DNA of 47,147 nt from contig DATJFH010000051.1 in assembly GCA_035495815.1 (NCBI GenBank), positions 1 to 47,147 on the forward strand, in the 5' to 3' direction. Positions 24,790-34,290 of the stretch are shown piece by piece. The number at the start of each line of letters is the position of its first letter. Within the stretch, counting starts at the first letter, position 1. Under the pieces are notes generated by a model. It worked only from the letters and a program-made list of their open reading frames with translations. It made no database searches and had not been told where the DNA came from. The DNA comes from DATJFH01 sp035495815. GTDB taxonomy: Bacteria > Acidobacteriota > Terriglobia > Bryobacterales > Bryobacteraceae. Made by a program: the position numbers and the translations under genes.

Positions 24790-26310
24790 TTACCAGAGCG
24801 AGCTGCGGTCGGGGAGCTTATCCACGGTCTCCGTCATGCGCCCGACCAGCCGCATCATCATGGCTTCCCGGGCGTCGCGGGCGCGGGCGCTCGTCCAGAG
24901 ATTCTCGAATTCTCCCGGATCCTTCTCCAGGTCATACAGCTCTCCAGTCTCGAGTCCGTGGTAGTAAACGATCTTGTGCGTCTTCGTGCGGACGCAGGTT
25001 GCCATGGGAGGCGGATCGTAGAGAAACGATGAATCGTAGTGCTCGCAGTAAATCGAATCGCGATGCCGCCCCGTCTCCCCGCGCAGCAGCGGAGTAAGCG
25101 TCCTGCCCTGCATGCCTTTGGGGACAGGTATGCCGGCGGCGTCGAGCAGCGTCGGCGCCAGGTCCGTCATCTCCACCAACGCGTCGGACCGGAGACCTGC
25201 TTTGGACACTCCGGGCCAGCGAATCATCAGGGGAACCCGGATAGAGCAGTCGTAAAAGTGCGGCCCTTTCAGGTATATTCCATGGTCGCCCAGCAATTCG
25301 CCGTGATCGCTCATGAATACTACAACCGTATTCTCGGCCTGGCCCGACTGCTCCAGCGCCTCCAGCATGCGGCCCGCCTCGTAGTCGATCTGTTCGATCA
25401 TGGCGTAGTAGGCGGCCGTAATCTGCCGGTGCGTCAGGTCGTCGGTCTTGCGGAAGGAGATGCCGGTCCCGGCGTACGCGCCGCCATTGTCGACACGCTG
25501 GTAGACGGGCTTCGCATCCAGTTCGCCCTCCCGATAGGCGGGCGCGGGCAGCTTCTCCGGATCGTAGCGGTCGTAATACTCCTTCGCCGGCCAGAACGGG
25601 TGGTGCGGCTGGAACATATTCACCGACATCAGCCATGGCCGGAAACTGCGCTGCTGCCGCAGGAACTGAATGGCCGTCTCCGAGCACCAGGCTGTCTGAG
25701 TCACCTTCGGGTCCACCGGGACGCCCCAGGCGGGCGATTTCGGAGCCGCCGGCCATTTCACGCCCTGGCTCCGCAGGAATTCGCGCCACATATTCCTGCC
25801 GGGCCAGGTGTCGGTGAGATCGTGGCTCCACCACATCTGCCGGTACCCGTCGTCAATGCGATTCTCGGTCCTTCCGGCCGCGCATGGGGAGAGGTGCAGC
25901 TTGCCCACGAGTCCGCATTCATAGCCCGCATCGGCCAGGATACGAGTCACGAGGCGCTCCGATTCACGGATTCTCTGCCCGTTCGCCCGCAGTCCGGTGG
26001 TATGCGGATAGCGTCCGGAGAGGAAGCTGGCGCGAGACGGCGAACAGACCGGATTTTGCACGTAGGCGTGGGCAAACGTCACCGATTCCGCCATCAGCTT
26101 CTTCAGATTCGGTGTGCGAATATGGTCGTTATTCAGCCCCTGAATCGTGTCGAAGCGCTGCTGATCCGTACAGATCCAGAGGATGTTGGGCATCTCGCGG
26201 CCGTCCGTTCGCCGTGGAACCGGCGCCAGAGGATGCGGCCGGCTCTGGGCCTGTGCGGCCGCGGTCAGTTGGGCGCTCAGCGCGGATTTCAGCAAGTCGC
26301 GGCGTTTCAT
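24790..26310 (-). CDS. Sulfatase, Tat-exported, formylglycine type
   Basis: Sulfatase of 506 residues in the alkaline-phosphatase superfamily. The leader MKRRDLLKSALSAQLTAAAQ looks like a twin-arginine signal. The metal/active-site start is NILWICTDQQRFDT, and the signature CSPSRASFLSGR has the cysteine that is converted to formylglycine, followed by LVGKLHLSP and VVFMSDHGELLGDHG, which bind metal and sulphate. It cleaves sulphate esters, probably from polysaccharides or glycans, but the substrate is not defined. The AAGGAACAAGGATG context gives a good start at 26310, 9 bases after the stop of the upstream dehydrogenase gene. A formylglycine-generating enzyme must be encoded elsewhere. Confidence 0.93.
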   Translation of the reverse strand: MKRRDLLKSALSAQLTAAAQAQSRPHPLAPVPRRTDGREMPNILWICTDQQRFDTIQGLNNDHIRTPNLKKLMAESVTFAHAYVQNPVCSPSRASFLSGRYPHTTGLRANGQRIRESERLVTRILADAGYECGLVGKLHLSPCAAGRTENRIDDGYRQMWWSHDLTDTWPGRNMWREFLRSQGVKWPAAPKSPAWGVPVDPKVTQTAWCSETAIQFLRQQRSFRPWLMSVNMFQPHHPFWPAKEYYDRYDPEKLPAPAYREGELDAKPVYQRVDNGGAYAGTGISFRKTDDLTHRQITAAYYAMIEQIDYEAGRMLEALEQSGQAENTVVVFMSDHGELLGDHGIYLKGPHFYDCSIRVPLMIRWPGVSKAGLRSDALVEMTDLAPTLLDAAGIPVPKGMQGRTLTPLLRGETGRHRDSIYCEHYDSSFLYDPPPMATCVRTKTHKIVYYHGLETGELYDLEKDPGEFENLWTSARARDAREAMMMRLVGRMTETVDKLPDRSSLW

Positions 26311-26319
26311 CCTTGTTCC

Positions 26320-27162
26320 TTACCAGGTGTCGATGTAATAGGGGTCGGCGGGCGCTTTGCCCTCGCACCAGTATCGATCGAAATCGGTGACGCCGGCCAG
26401 CTCGCGCAGCACCGTTTCGTCGATGAGCTGATGGCCGGTGTACGACGGCGGAGTCTGGGCGAAGATGGCCATCGAGGCGTCACAGACAATTTCCGGCGTC
26501 CGCCAATTCCTCCGGGCGCTGATACCGAGATTGATGGTCGCCTGGCTCTCGATCGGCGTGCGCGGCCACAATGTGTTAGCTGCGATGTTGTCGGCGCGGT
26601 GCTCCTCGGCAATGCCGATGGCCACGCGCGCCATCCCGAGCTTGGAAATCATGTAGGCGACCTTGCCCGGCGTGGCGCGCAGAGAGAGAGCCGGGCACAT
26701 GTTTAGAATGTGCCCCCAACGCTGATTCCGCATGTGCGGCAGCGCATAGTAGGCGGCGGCGTAGGCGGCCCGAACGTTGACGTTCATCATCAGGTCGAAC
26801 CGCTTGGGCGGGGTCTCCAGGACCGGTTTCAGCCAGATCGCGCCGGCGTTGTTGACGAGGATGTCCAGGCGGCCGAACTCGGCGATGGTGCGTTCGACCA
26901 TCGCGCCGATCGCCTGCTCGTCGCGGACATCGATGGCGACCGGCAGCGCGCGGCGGCCCAGGGCTCGCACGGCGGCGGCGGTTTCGTGAATGGACCCGGG
27001 CAGTTTTTCGGTGGACTCGACGCTCTTGGCCGCGATGACCAGGTCCGCCCCCTCCTGAGCCAGCCGCAGCGCCAGCGCCTTCCCGATCCCCCGGCTGGCG
27101 CCGGTGACGAGGGCTACCCGTCCACTCAGATCGGGATGGAGCACGGAATTCGATTTGTTCAT
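26320..27162 (-). CDS. Short-chain dehydrogenase/reductase, HSDL2-like
   Basis: SDR-family oxidoreductase of 280 residues. Visible motifs are the nucleotide loop TGASRGIGKALA (about 20-31), the DVRD acidic motif, NNAG, the active-site YMISK, and a catalytic serine candidate in NMCPALSL. The shape (ILVNNAGAIWLKPVLETPPK, then FDLMMNVNVRAAY, later LWPRTPIESQATINL) matches hydroxysteroid-dehydrogenase-like protein 2, a branch often found in bacteria without a known substrate. It starts 6 bases after the YfhO-like gene stop and is followed by the sulfatase, so the three are likely one transcript. Confidence 0.9.
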   Translation of the reverse strand: MNKSNSVLHPDLSGRVALVTGASRGIGKALALRLAQEGADLVIAAKSVESTEKLPGSIHETAAAVRALGRRALPVAIDVRDEQAIGAMVERTIAEFGRLDILVNNAGAIWLKPVLETPPKRFDLMMNVNVRAAYAAAYYALPHMRNQRWGHILNMCPALSLRATPGKVAYMISKLGMARVAIGIAEEHRADNIAANTLWPRTPIESQATINLGISARRNWRTPEIVCDASMAIFAQTPPSYTGHQLIDETVLRELAGVTDFDRYWCEGKAPADPYYIDTW

Positions 27163-27168
27163 TTGTGA

Positions 27169-29388
27169 TTATCCTAGCAGGGGCCTTGTCGCCAACATCG
27201 CGAGCAGCAGCGCCGAGCAAAAACTGATCACAGCGCCGGGCAGCAGCCAGCGCGAGCGGTATCGGAATTCCAGCCGGTGCTCCCCTGGCGGAACGTCGAC
27301 GCACTGGAACGCTTCACGGCACCGGTGAATGGTGCTTCCGGCGCCATCGAGCGTCGCCGACCAGCCGGGAAAGAACTGTTCGGTCAACCGGAATCGTCCT
27401 CCCGAGTTTGAGCGCAGGAGGAAAACGCGTCTTTCCGGCTCCCACGACGCCGGTTCCGCCGATCCGTCTTCCGGGGACTCCCATCCGAATACGGGCCGCG
27501 GACTCGAGATTTCAAAAACCTTGTGATAACTGTCGTCAGGCAAGAGAAGGCGGAACCCGGGGCTGGCCGAAAGCCGCTTGTACATGGGTCCTTGCTCCGA
27601 GGTGACGAAATAACGCACGCCCAGCAGCCGGGCGGCGGCGAGATTCTCCGGGTCGATGTCGAATTCACGATTCGTCCGAAAATGCGCGATCCGGTTTATG
27701 AGCAGCTTGTACTGGGCTGGAAGAAGCGGATCGAAGCCCTGCGGGGTGGTCAGGCTGTTGTGGCGCAGGTCCTGCGGGAACAGCGCTGTCTGGTCGAGTA
27801 CGATGCGGTATTCGGGATGTTCCCGGATCGTCCGATATGCGGCGGGGTTCATGCCGGGGAACGGCTGCGCCTTAAAGGAGGCGACGTAGGGTCCGCGATA
27901 GGCGTTGAAACGCTTGCTCGTCCCGAAGGCCTTGTAGTCGGCCGCAGTGAGAGTCAACACGGCGAGCGCGACGGCGAGACGAAAGCGGCCAGTGGAAGCG
28001 GGGTAGATGAAGATCAGCAATCCACAGAGAACCGTCGCCGCCAGCGCGTCGAGCGCGGACAGCCAACCGACGGCCAGCGAGCCCGTAGTCCAACGCAGCA
28101 GGAGACTGATCGACCAGCCGAGCGACAGCGCCAGGGCTGCGGCCGAGAGCCAGGCAGGGCAGGGTTTGACCGCGCGGTTCAAGCCAAGATCCAGCCCGAG
28201 CGCGGCCAGCAGCGCTGCCGACGCAGTCAAGCCGGCCAGAAAATACCAGGCGCTGAAGACCTGCGCCAGCATGGCCGATTGTTCGATGATGCGTCCGGCG
28301 ATCCCGAACGGGTTAACCAGGAAGAGCAGCGAGACCATGGCCACAGCGAGCGGTGGACCGGCGCCCAGGAGCCTGGCGCGAAAGAGCAGCGGTCCGGCGC
28401 CGGAGAAAGCCGCCGCGCCGAGATACAGGTACTCGCGTCCCGGGTTGGTGTGAACCGGAGTCTCGAGTCCGAAATCATTGAAGTTTGGGGCGAAGTAGGA
28501 GAGGAAGAATGCTGGATCTTTCACACCACTGGCACGGTCGTATCTCGCCTCGGGGACGGCAAGACGCGTCGCTTCCCACGCGGGGAGAAGTTGCACGGCG
28601 GTCACCGGCAGGGAAGCAGCCAGAGCGACCGCCGTCCAGGCAGCGTCACGGAAAGCGGATTTGGACGCGACGCCGTAGGCCAGCATGCAGAGGGCGAATA
28701 CGACCCACATGGGCGGATACCCGGCCAGGAAGCACAAGGCGGAGGCGGCGGCCAGCTTCCACAGCGGGCGCCACTTGCCAAGCCGCCGCGCCGCGTCGAT
28801 GCCGGAGAATCCGAGCGGCATCCAGGCGTAGCCGGCGACCACTCCGAAGTGCTGCAGGTTGAGCAGAAGAAATCCACTGAAGGCGAACACGCCCGCGCCG
28901 AGCGCCGCCGCCAGTGGATGAAGCGCCCTTTCGCGGCGCAGCCAGAGCCAGCACAGCAGAAACGCCAGCCAGACGTGCGTCAGCGTCAGGTTCTGCAGGC
29001 TTTGGTATGACAGCTGTGATCGCCCCCAGTTCATGGCCGGCAACAGCCAGGACGGCGGGTAGAACAAAGCCGCCTGCGCGTTCCCAGCGTAGCTCAGGCC
29101 GCAATAGATAGTCGGATCCCATTGTGGAAAGCGGCCCTGACGCAGCGACTGGAACGCATAATCGGCCAGGGGAAAATGGTAGCCCGCCAGGTCGAAAGGA
29201 ATATGGACCCGCCGCGCCAAGGGCGTGTACTCGATGAAGAACACGGCCGTGAACAGGAATGAGGCGATCGCGATGGCTCGAGTGGTCAAAGAGAAATGAT
29301 ACCCTTGCGGGCAGATGCGGCAGGCCGGGACTGAAGTTGGTATTCGTCCGCGAGGCGCTGCCCTTAAATATGCGGCGCTGCTGAGCAC
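27169..29388 (-). CDS. YfhO-like multi-spanning membrane protein (GT-C type)
   Basis: Membrane protein of up to 739 residues. It has about a dozen hydrophobic helices and the YfhO/GT-C look: a luminal-type loop FDLAGYHFPLADYAFQ, FPQWDPTIYCGLSYAG and AALFYPPSWLLP near the start, and a soluble C-terminal portion with LGVRYFVTSEQGPMY and LLLPDDSYHKVFEI. YfhO proteins are thought to be membrane glycosyltransferases that add sugars to cell-wall polymers or lipids; which polymer is unknown. The start is unsure: GTG 29388 gives the longest frame, but the first 33 residues do not look conserved and a TTG at 29289 sits right at the first helix. It is the first gene of the dehydrogenase-sulfatase run and lies divergent to the GGT gene. 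Confidence 0.85.
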   Translation of the reverse strand: MLSSAAYLRAAPRGRIPTSVPACRICPQGYHFSLTTRAIAIASFLFTAVFFIEYTPLARRVHIPFDLAGYHFPLADYAFQSLRQGRFPQWDPTIYCGLSYAGNAQAALFYPPSWLLPAMNWGRSQLSYQSLQNLTLTHVWLAFLLCWLWLRRERALHPLAAALGAGVFAFSGFLLLNLQHFGVVAGYAWMPLGFSGIDAARRLGKWRPLWKLAAASALCFLAGYPPMWVVFALCMLAYGVASKSAFRDAAWTAVALAASLPVTAVQLLPAWEATRLAVPEARYDRASGVKDPAFFLSYFAPNFNDFGLETPVHTNPGREYLYLGAAAFSGAGPLLFRARLLGAGPPLAVAMVSLLFLVNPFGIAGRIIEQSAMLAQVFSAWYFLAGLTASAALLAALGLDLGLNRAVKPCPAWLSAAALALSLGWSISLLLRWTTGSLAVGWLSALDALAATVLCGLLIFIYPASTGRFRLAVALAVLTLTAADYKAFGTSKRFNAYRGPYVASFKAQPFPGMNPAAYRTIREHPEYRIVLDQTALFPQDLRHNSLTTPQGFDPLLPAQYKLLINRIAHFRTNREFDIDPENLAAARLLGVRYFVTSEQGPMYKRLSASPGFRLLLPDDSYHKVFEISSPRPVFGWESPEDGSAEPASWEPERRVFLLRSNSGGRFRLTEQFFPGWSATLDGAGSTIHRCREAFQCVDVPPGEHRLEFRYRSRWLLPGAVISFCSALLLAMLATRPLLG

Positions 29389-29478
29389 GGCCGGGCTGCG
29401 CTCTGTCGAAACTCATCTCGACGCATGGCCCTGCAGCCGGAATTAGGCTGCCCCGGTGAAGCGGTAGAATCGGAACGT

Positions 29479-31152
29479 ATGCGCAAATTCGTCTGCCTCC
29501 TCGGCTTGCTCGCGGCATTCGGGCCCAGTGACGCCTTCTGCGCGAGACGGCCCGTGCATGCCCGGCGCGCTATGGTGGTGACCGTCGAGCCTCACACGAC
29601 CGATATCGGAGTCGAGGTCCTCAAATCAGGCGGCAATGCCATCGACGCCGCTGTGGCGGTCGGGTTCGCGCTGGCAGTTACTCATCCTTCGGCTGGAAAT
29701 CTGGGCGGCGGTGGATTCCTTCTGGCCCGATTCGCCGACGGCCGCACGACTTTTCTCGATTTCCGCGAGCGGGCGCCCGCTTCGGCTTACCGCGATATGT
29801 ATCTCGACGCATCCGGCAAGCCTACCGAGGACAGCCTGACCGGCTATCGGGCTTCGGGCGTCCCCGGAACCGTGAGGGGACTCGAGTTCGCTCACCGGAA
29901 GTACGGGCGCAGGTCCTGGGCGGATCTGGTTGCACCCTCAGTGGCCCTCGCGTCGAAGGGGTTCCCGGTCTCATACGGTCTTGCCACTTCGCTGAAAGCC
30001 GCCGGCCGGCTGGAAAAATTCGAGGAATCCAAACGCATTTTCCTCAAGAACGGCGAATACTTCGAGATGGACGATATCCTGGCGCAGCCGGAACTCGCGA
30101 GCACCCTGGGGCGGATTCAGAAACTCGGCGGAAAGGATTTTTACGAGGGCGAAACGGCGCGCCTGCTGGCGGCAGACATGAGCGCCCACGGCGGCCACAT
30201 CACGCTCGAGGACCTGAAGAATTACGCCGTGGTGGAGCGCAAGCCGCTTACCGGCGCGTATGGACGATATGAGGTCATTACGGCTCCGCCCCCCAGCTCC
30301 GGCGGCCTTGGAATTTTGCAAATGCTGGGCGTGCTCGAGGGGACCGGCTACGCGAAATCCGGCGCCGGGTCGGCCGCGTCCATCCACACGATGGCGGAAG
30401 CGATGCGCCATTACTTCGCCGATCGCAGCGAGTTTCTCGGCGACCCGGATTTCGTGCGGACGCCGATCTCGAGACTTCTCGATCCAAAGTACATCGCGGC
30501 CATACGGAAGTCGATTGATCCGGCGAAAGCAACCGCCAGTGTCGATGTCCGTCCCGGCAAAGCCGGACCCGGCGAATCCACGGAGACCACTCACTATACG
30601 ATCGCCGATCAGGAAGGCAACGTCGTCGCCGTCACCTACACTCTGAACAGCGGCTTCGGATCCGGCGTGACTGTCGCCAAACTGGGGTTCATTCTGAACA
30701 ACGAGATGGACGACTTCGCTACCAAGCCCGGCGAACCCAACGCCTACGGGCTGGTGCAGGGGGAAGCCAACGCCATTCAGCCGGGCAAGCACCCGCTCTC
30801 TTCCATGACCCCAACCATCGTTACCCGCGACGGGAAGTTCTACCTGGCGCTGGGGTCTCCGGGTGGGCCCACGATCATCAATACCGTGCTGCAAGTGATC
30901 GTAAACGTCCTCGATTTCAAGATGGACCTCCAGCGCGCCGTCGATTGGCCGCGCATTCACCATCAGTGGCTGCCGGACGAGCTGCGGATGGAGTCCGGCT
31001 TTTCACCGGACACGATCGAGTTGCTCAAAGCCCGCGGCCACAAGATCAAGATGGCGGCGTCACAAGGCGAAGTGGCGGCCATCCTTTGGGATGGCAAGTG
31101 GCTCCAGGGAGCCGCCGATGGACGCACCGAAGGCACTGCAAAAGGATTCTGA
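29479..31152 (+). CDS. ggt: Gamma-glutamyltransferase, exported
   Basis: Gamma-glutamyltranspeptidase of 557 residues, an N-terminal nucleophile hydrolase that cleaves itself into large and small subunits and removes the gamma-glutamyl group of glutathione-like peptides. The signal peptide (about 1-20, MRKFVCLLGLLAAFGPSDAF) points to the periplasm. Motifs are VEVLKSGGNAIDAAVAVGFA, SGGLGILQMLGVLEGTGY, the autoprocessing threonine in ESTETTHYT, GFILNNEMDDF and the oxyanion SMTPTIV and GSPGGPTIIN. The ATG at 29479 is chosen because it begins the signal peptide; an upstream frame is open. It opens a dense same-strand run with the isomerase-like gene 5 bases away. Confidence 0.94.
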   Translation: MRKFVCLLGLLAAFGPSDAFCARRPVHARRAMVVTVEPHTTDIGVEVLKSGGNAIDAAVAVGFALAVTHPSAGNLGGGGFLLARFADGRTTFLDFRERAPASAYRDMYLDASGKPTEDSLTGYRASGVPGTVRGLEFAHRKYGRRSWADLVAPSVALASKGFPVSYGLATSLKAAGRLEKFEESKRIFLKNGEYFEMDDILAQPELASTLGRIQKLGGKDFYEGETARLLAADMSAHGGHITLEDLKNYAVVERKPLTGAYGRYEVITAPPPSSGGLGILQMLGVLEGTGYAKSGAGSAASIHTMAEAMRHYFADRSEFLGDPDFVRTPISRLLDPKYIAAIRKSIDPAKATASVDVRPGKAGPGESTETTHYTIADQEGNVVAVTYTLNSGFGSGVTVAKLGFILNNEMDDFATKPGEPNAYGLVQGEANAIQPGKHPLSSMTPTIVTRDGKFYLALGSPGGPTIINTVLQVIVNVLDFKMDLQRAVDWPRIHHQWLPDELRMESGFSPDTIELLKARGHKIKMAASQGEVAAILWDGKWLQGAADGRTEGTAKGF

Positions 31153-31157
31153 ACACG

Positions 31158-32006
31158 ATGAATCGCGTCTTATCCACGCACGTGTGCGTGAACCACAGGC
31201 TTACCGTGGCCTGGCTGAACAAGGCAATGCAGGCCGGCATCCCGGCTGTGGAGATTTTCTGCGCGCGCCAGCACCTGGACTATCGCAATGGCAGCCAGGT
31301 GGCCGAACTGGGACACTGGTTCCGCGACGCGGATCTGAAGCTGCACTCGATCCACTCCCCGATGTACACCGACGAGATCTGGGGGCGCTCGGGGCCGCAT
31401 GCCGTTGTCACGATCACCGAGCCGGTGAAATCGAAGCGGATCCCCATGGTCGACGAGATCAAGCGCGCGCTGGACATCGCCGAGATGATCCCGTTCCGCT
31501 ACATGGTGCAGCACCTGGGCGTCGGAGACGAGGATTTCGACGAGCGGAAGATCGACGCCGCGTTCAGCGCGCTCGAGGAGCTGATGCTGTTCGCCAGCCA
31601 CCGCGGCGTGGAAATACTGCTGGAGAATATCCCCAACGGGCTGTCCACGGCGGAGCGGCTGATGTATTTCGTGAAGACAACGCACCTCGATCTGAATTTC
31701 GTGTTCGACGTCGGCCACGCCCATATCGGCGGGGGCGTGGACCGGGAATTCGAAATCATGCAGGAGCGCATCCGTTCCACCCACGTACACGACAACAACG
31801 GCGAGGCGGACAAGCATCTGTTTCCCCTGCTGGCCGAAGGCGGCACCGTGAATTGGAAGCAGACGATGAAGCTGCTGCGCTCGCGTCCCGCCCAGTACCC
31901 GCTGCTGCTCGAACTGCGGGAAGTGGAAGGCATGGAGCAACCGCTGGACCAGATCAACGAAGTTTTCGACCGCCTGGAGTCCCTGCCGGAGGAAGAGGAA
32001 GAATGA
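31158..32006 (+). CDS. Sugar phosphate isomerase/epimerase-like TIM-barrel protein
   Basis: Xylose-isomerase-like TIM-barrel (AP_endonuc_2) protein of 282 residues. Motifs include AGIPAVEIFCARQHLDY, LHSIHSPMYTDEIWG, EILLENIPNG, FVFDVGHAHIGGGV and STHVHDNNGEADKHLFP, which supply Glu, Asp and His metal ligands. The family includes epimerases and endonuclease IV-like folds; here no DNA-repair hallmark stands out, and I give no substrate. ATG 31158 is the natural start; long open frames upstream run through the GGT gene and are shadows. The last codons (Glu-rich, EEEEE) overlap the AsnS start by 4 bases (ATGA). Confidence 0.88.
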   Translation: MNRVLSTHVCVNHRLTVAWLNKAMQAGIPAVEIFCARQHLDYRNGSQVAELGHWFRDADLKLHSIHSPMYTDEIWGRSGPHAVVTITEPVKSKRIPMVDEIKRALDIAEMIPFRYMVQHLGVGDEDFDERKIDAAFSALEELMLFASHRGVEILLENIPNGLSTAERLMYFVKTTHLDLNFVFDVGHAHIGGGVDREFEIMQERIRSTHVHDNNGEADKHLFPLLAEGGTVNWKQTMKLLRSRPAQYPLLLELREVEGMEQPLDQINEVFDRLESLPEEEEE

Positions 32007-33373
32007 TCGCCCCGGACGGATCGATCCGCGCCATCTTCGGAAAGCCGCTCGGGACGCGGGTCGACGCGCACGGCTGGATCAAGACGCGGCGCGACAGCAA
32101 GGGCATCCACTTCATCCAGCTCAACGACGGATCGAGTTTTCAAGACCTGCAGGTGGTGATCGAGGCGGGCGCGGTCCCGGAAGCGGCGCTGGCGCAGGCC
32201 ACGACGGGCGCCTGCGTGCGCGTTTCGGGCGAGCTGATCGCGTCGCCCGGCGCAGGGCAGTCGGTCGAATTGAAAGCGTCGGACCTGCGCGTCTTCGGGC
32301 CCGCCGACCCGGCTACCTATCCGCTCCAGAAGAAGGGCCACACGATGGAGTTCCTGCGCGAGATAGCTCATCTGCGCGTGCGCAGCAACACATTCGGGGC
32401 CGTGTTCCGCGTCCGGAATGCGCTCAGTTTTGCCATCCACAAATTCTTCCAGGAGCGCGGATTTGTTTATGTCAACACCCCGTTGATCACTACGTCGGAC
32501 GCGGAGGGCGCCGGCGCGATGTTTCGTGTCACCACGCTCGACCCGGGCAAGCCCGCCAATGACGCGGACGACTTCTTCGGGCGTCCGGCGTATCTGGCCG
32601 TCAGCGGCCAACTCGAAGCCGAGATCTTTGCGCTGGCGTTCACCAATGTCTATACCTTCGGACCCACCTTCCGCGCCGAGAATTCCAATACGCCCCGGCA
32701 TTTGGCCGAATTCTGGATGATCGAGCCTGAAATGGCTTTCTGCGACTTGGACGGCAACCGGCGGCTCGCCGAGGAATTCCTGAAGTACATCATTGCCTAT
32801 GTCCTGGACCACTGCCGTCCGGACCTGGAATTCTTCAACAAGCGGATCGACAACACGGTGCTGGCCACGCTCGAGCATGTGGCCGCCAGCGCCTTCGAAC
32901 ACGTGACCTATACGGAAGCGGTCGCGCTGCTGGAAAAATCCGGGCGCAACTGGGAGTTCCCGGTTCACTGGGGTTCGGACCTGCAGAGCGAGCACGAGCG
33001 CTACCTGACGGAGGAGGTCTTCAGGAAGCCGGTGATCGTGACGGATTACCCGGCCGAAATCAAGGCCTTTTACATGCGTCTCAACGAGGATGGCAAGACG
33101 GTACGGGCGATGGACGTGCTGGCGCCGCGTATCGGGGAGATTATCGGAGGCAGCCAGCGCGAAGAGCGCTACGACATGTTGCTCGAGAAGATCCGGGCCA
33201 AGGGGCTTCCCGAAGAGCACTACAACTGGTACCTGGACCTCCGCAGCTACGGTTCCGCCCCGCACTCCGGCTTCGGTTTGGGGCTGGAGCGCATGATGAT
33301 GTACCTCACGGGCATGAAGAACATCCGCGACGTGATTCCATTTCCGCGCACGCCGGGCTCGGCGGATTTCTAA
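32003..33373 (+). CDS. asnS: Asparagine--tRNA ligase
   Basis: Class IIb aminoacyl-tRNA synthetase of 456 residues that charges tRNA-Asn. The N-terminal OB-fold anticodon-binding domain covers about 1-105 (HGWIKTRRDSKGIHFIQLND). The catalytic domain has motif 2 in FGPTFRAENSNTPRHLAEFW and motif 3 in GFGLGLERMMMYLTGMKNI. The asparagine-type signature GAMFRVTT and AYLAVSGQLEAEIFAL separates it from AspRS. The start overlaps the previous stop by 4 bases (ATGA) with GGAAGAGGAAGA just upstream as ribosome-binding site. Having asnS in a metabolic run with arginase and ddl is unusual but the protein looks like a normal housekeeping enzyme. Confidence 0.96.
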   Translation: MIAPDGSIRAIFGKPLGTRVDAHGWIKTRRDSKGIHFIQLNDGSSFQDLQVVIEAGAVPEAALAQATTGACVRVSGELIASPGAGQSVELKASDLRVFGPADPATYPLQKKGHTMEFLREIAHLRVRSNTFGAVFRVRNALSFAIHKFFQERGFVYVNTPLITTSDAEGAGAMFRVTTLDPGKPANDADDFFGRPAYLAVSGQLEAEIFALAFTNVYTFGPTFRAENSNTPRHLAEFWMIEPEMAFCDLDGNRRLAEEFLKYIIAYVLDHCRPDLEFFNKRIDNTVLATLEHVAASAFEHVTYTEAVALLEKSGRNWEFPVHWGSDLQSEHERYLTEEVFRKPVIVTDYPAEIKAFYMRLNEDGKTVRAMDVLAPRIGEIIGGSQREERYDMLLEKIRAKGLPEEHYNWYLDLRSYGSAPHSGFGLGLERMMMYLTGMKNIRDVIPFPRTPGSADF

Positions 33374-33375
33374 GG

Positions 33376-34290
33376 ATGCGGCAGTCGCACGTAGCCATTA
33401 TCGGCGCTCCGCTTGACCTGGGCCAGGATCGCCGCGGCGTCGACATGGGTCCGTCAGCGCTGCGCGTGGCCAATCTCAACAAACGGATCGCTTCGCTGGG
33501 CTATCAGGTGGAGGATCAGGGAAACCTTGAAGTTCACCAGCGCGAGGCGGCTCCCGAGGGTCCGCCGCAGGCTCGCTACCTGCCGCAGATCGCCGATACC
33601 TGCCGGCGGTTGGGGGTAGCGGTCGGAAAAGCGGCGGCGGCCGGAAAAGTTCCGCTGGTGCTCGGCGGCGACCACTCGGTGGCCATCGGCACCATGGCCG
33701 GCGTGTCCAGGGCGTTCCGAAAGAAGAAGCAGCAGGTCGGATTGATCTGGATTGACGCACACGCCGACATGAACACACCGGAATCGAGTCCGAGCGGCAA
33801 TGTCCACGGCATGCCGCTCGCTTGCTGCGTCGGGCTGGGCCCGAAAGAGCTGACGCACCTGTTCGGCTATGCGCCCAAAGTGGCGCCGGGTCAGGTGGCG
33901 CTGGTCGGCGTGCGCGATGTGGATCAGCTCGAAGCGCCGCACGTACGAAACTCGGGCGTCCGCGCGTTCACCATGCGCCACATCGACGAGCGGGGGCTGC
34001 GGTCGGTGATGGAGGAAGCGATCGGGATCGCCTGCGCCGGCACTGCCGGGTTTCACCTCTCGCTGGACATGGATTACGTGGACCCGCGCGAAGCGCCCGG
34101 CGTGGGGACGCCGGTCCGGGGCGGCGGCACGTACCGCGAGGCGCACCTGGCCATGGAGATGATCTGCGATTCGGGAAAGATGCTTTCGATGGAAGTGGTG
34201 GAGGTGAACCCGGTGATCGACGAAGTGAATCGCACGGCGGACCTGGGAGTAGAGCTGATCATGTCCGCGCTTGGAAAAAGAATCCTATGA
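33376..34290 (+). CDS. rocF: Arginase
   Basis: Arginase of 304 residues, hydrolysing arginine to ornithine and urea with a two-manganese centre. All four metal-binding motifs of the ureohydrolase family are present: GGDHSVAIG, DAHADMNTP, and LDMDYVDP, with SPSGNVHGMPLA marking an arginase as opposed to agmatinase. The N-terminus IIGAPLDLGQDRRGVDMGPSA is also arginase-like. The ATG is two bases after the asnS stop, and the stop overlaps the ddl start (ATGA). No urease or ornithine pathway genes are in view, so the metabolic purpose is not clear. Confidence 0.94.
   Translation: MRQSHVAIIGAPLDLGQDRRGVDMGPSALRVANLNKRIASLGYQVEDQGNLEVHQREAAPEGPPQARYLPQIADTCRRLGVAVGKAAAAGKVPLVLGGDHSVAIGTMAGVSRAFRKKKQQVGLIWIDAHADMNTPESSPSGNVHGMPLACCVGLGPKELTHLFGYAPKVAPGQVALVGVRDVDQLEAPHVRNSGVRAFTMRHIDERGLRSVMEEAIGIACAGTAGFHLSLDMDYVDPREAPGVGTPVRGGGTYREAHLAMEMICDSGKMLSMEVVEVNPVIDEVNRTADLGVELIMSALGKRIL

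Noticed and set aside
25039..26706. 555-codon plus-strand frame opposite the sulfatase and dehydrogenase genes
   Set aside because: It is antisense to genes with clear catalytic motifs and shows only low-complexity Arg/Gly-rich sequence.
31499..33265. 588-codon open frame on the minus strand across the TIM-barrel and asnS genes
   Set aside because: It crosses two well-supported genes on the other strand and has no domain or start signal.
31091..33373. 760-codon frame that would fuse upstream sequence to AsnS
   Set aside because: Only the part from ATG 32003 matches AsnS; the upstream part overlaps the TIM-barrel protein gene in another frame. The ATGA overlap and ribosome-binding site support the shorter start.
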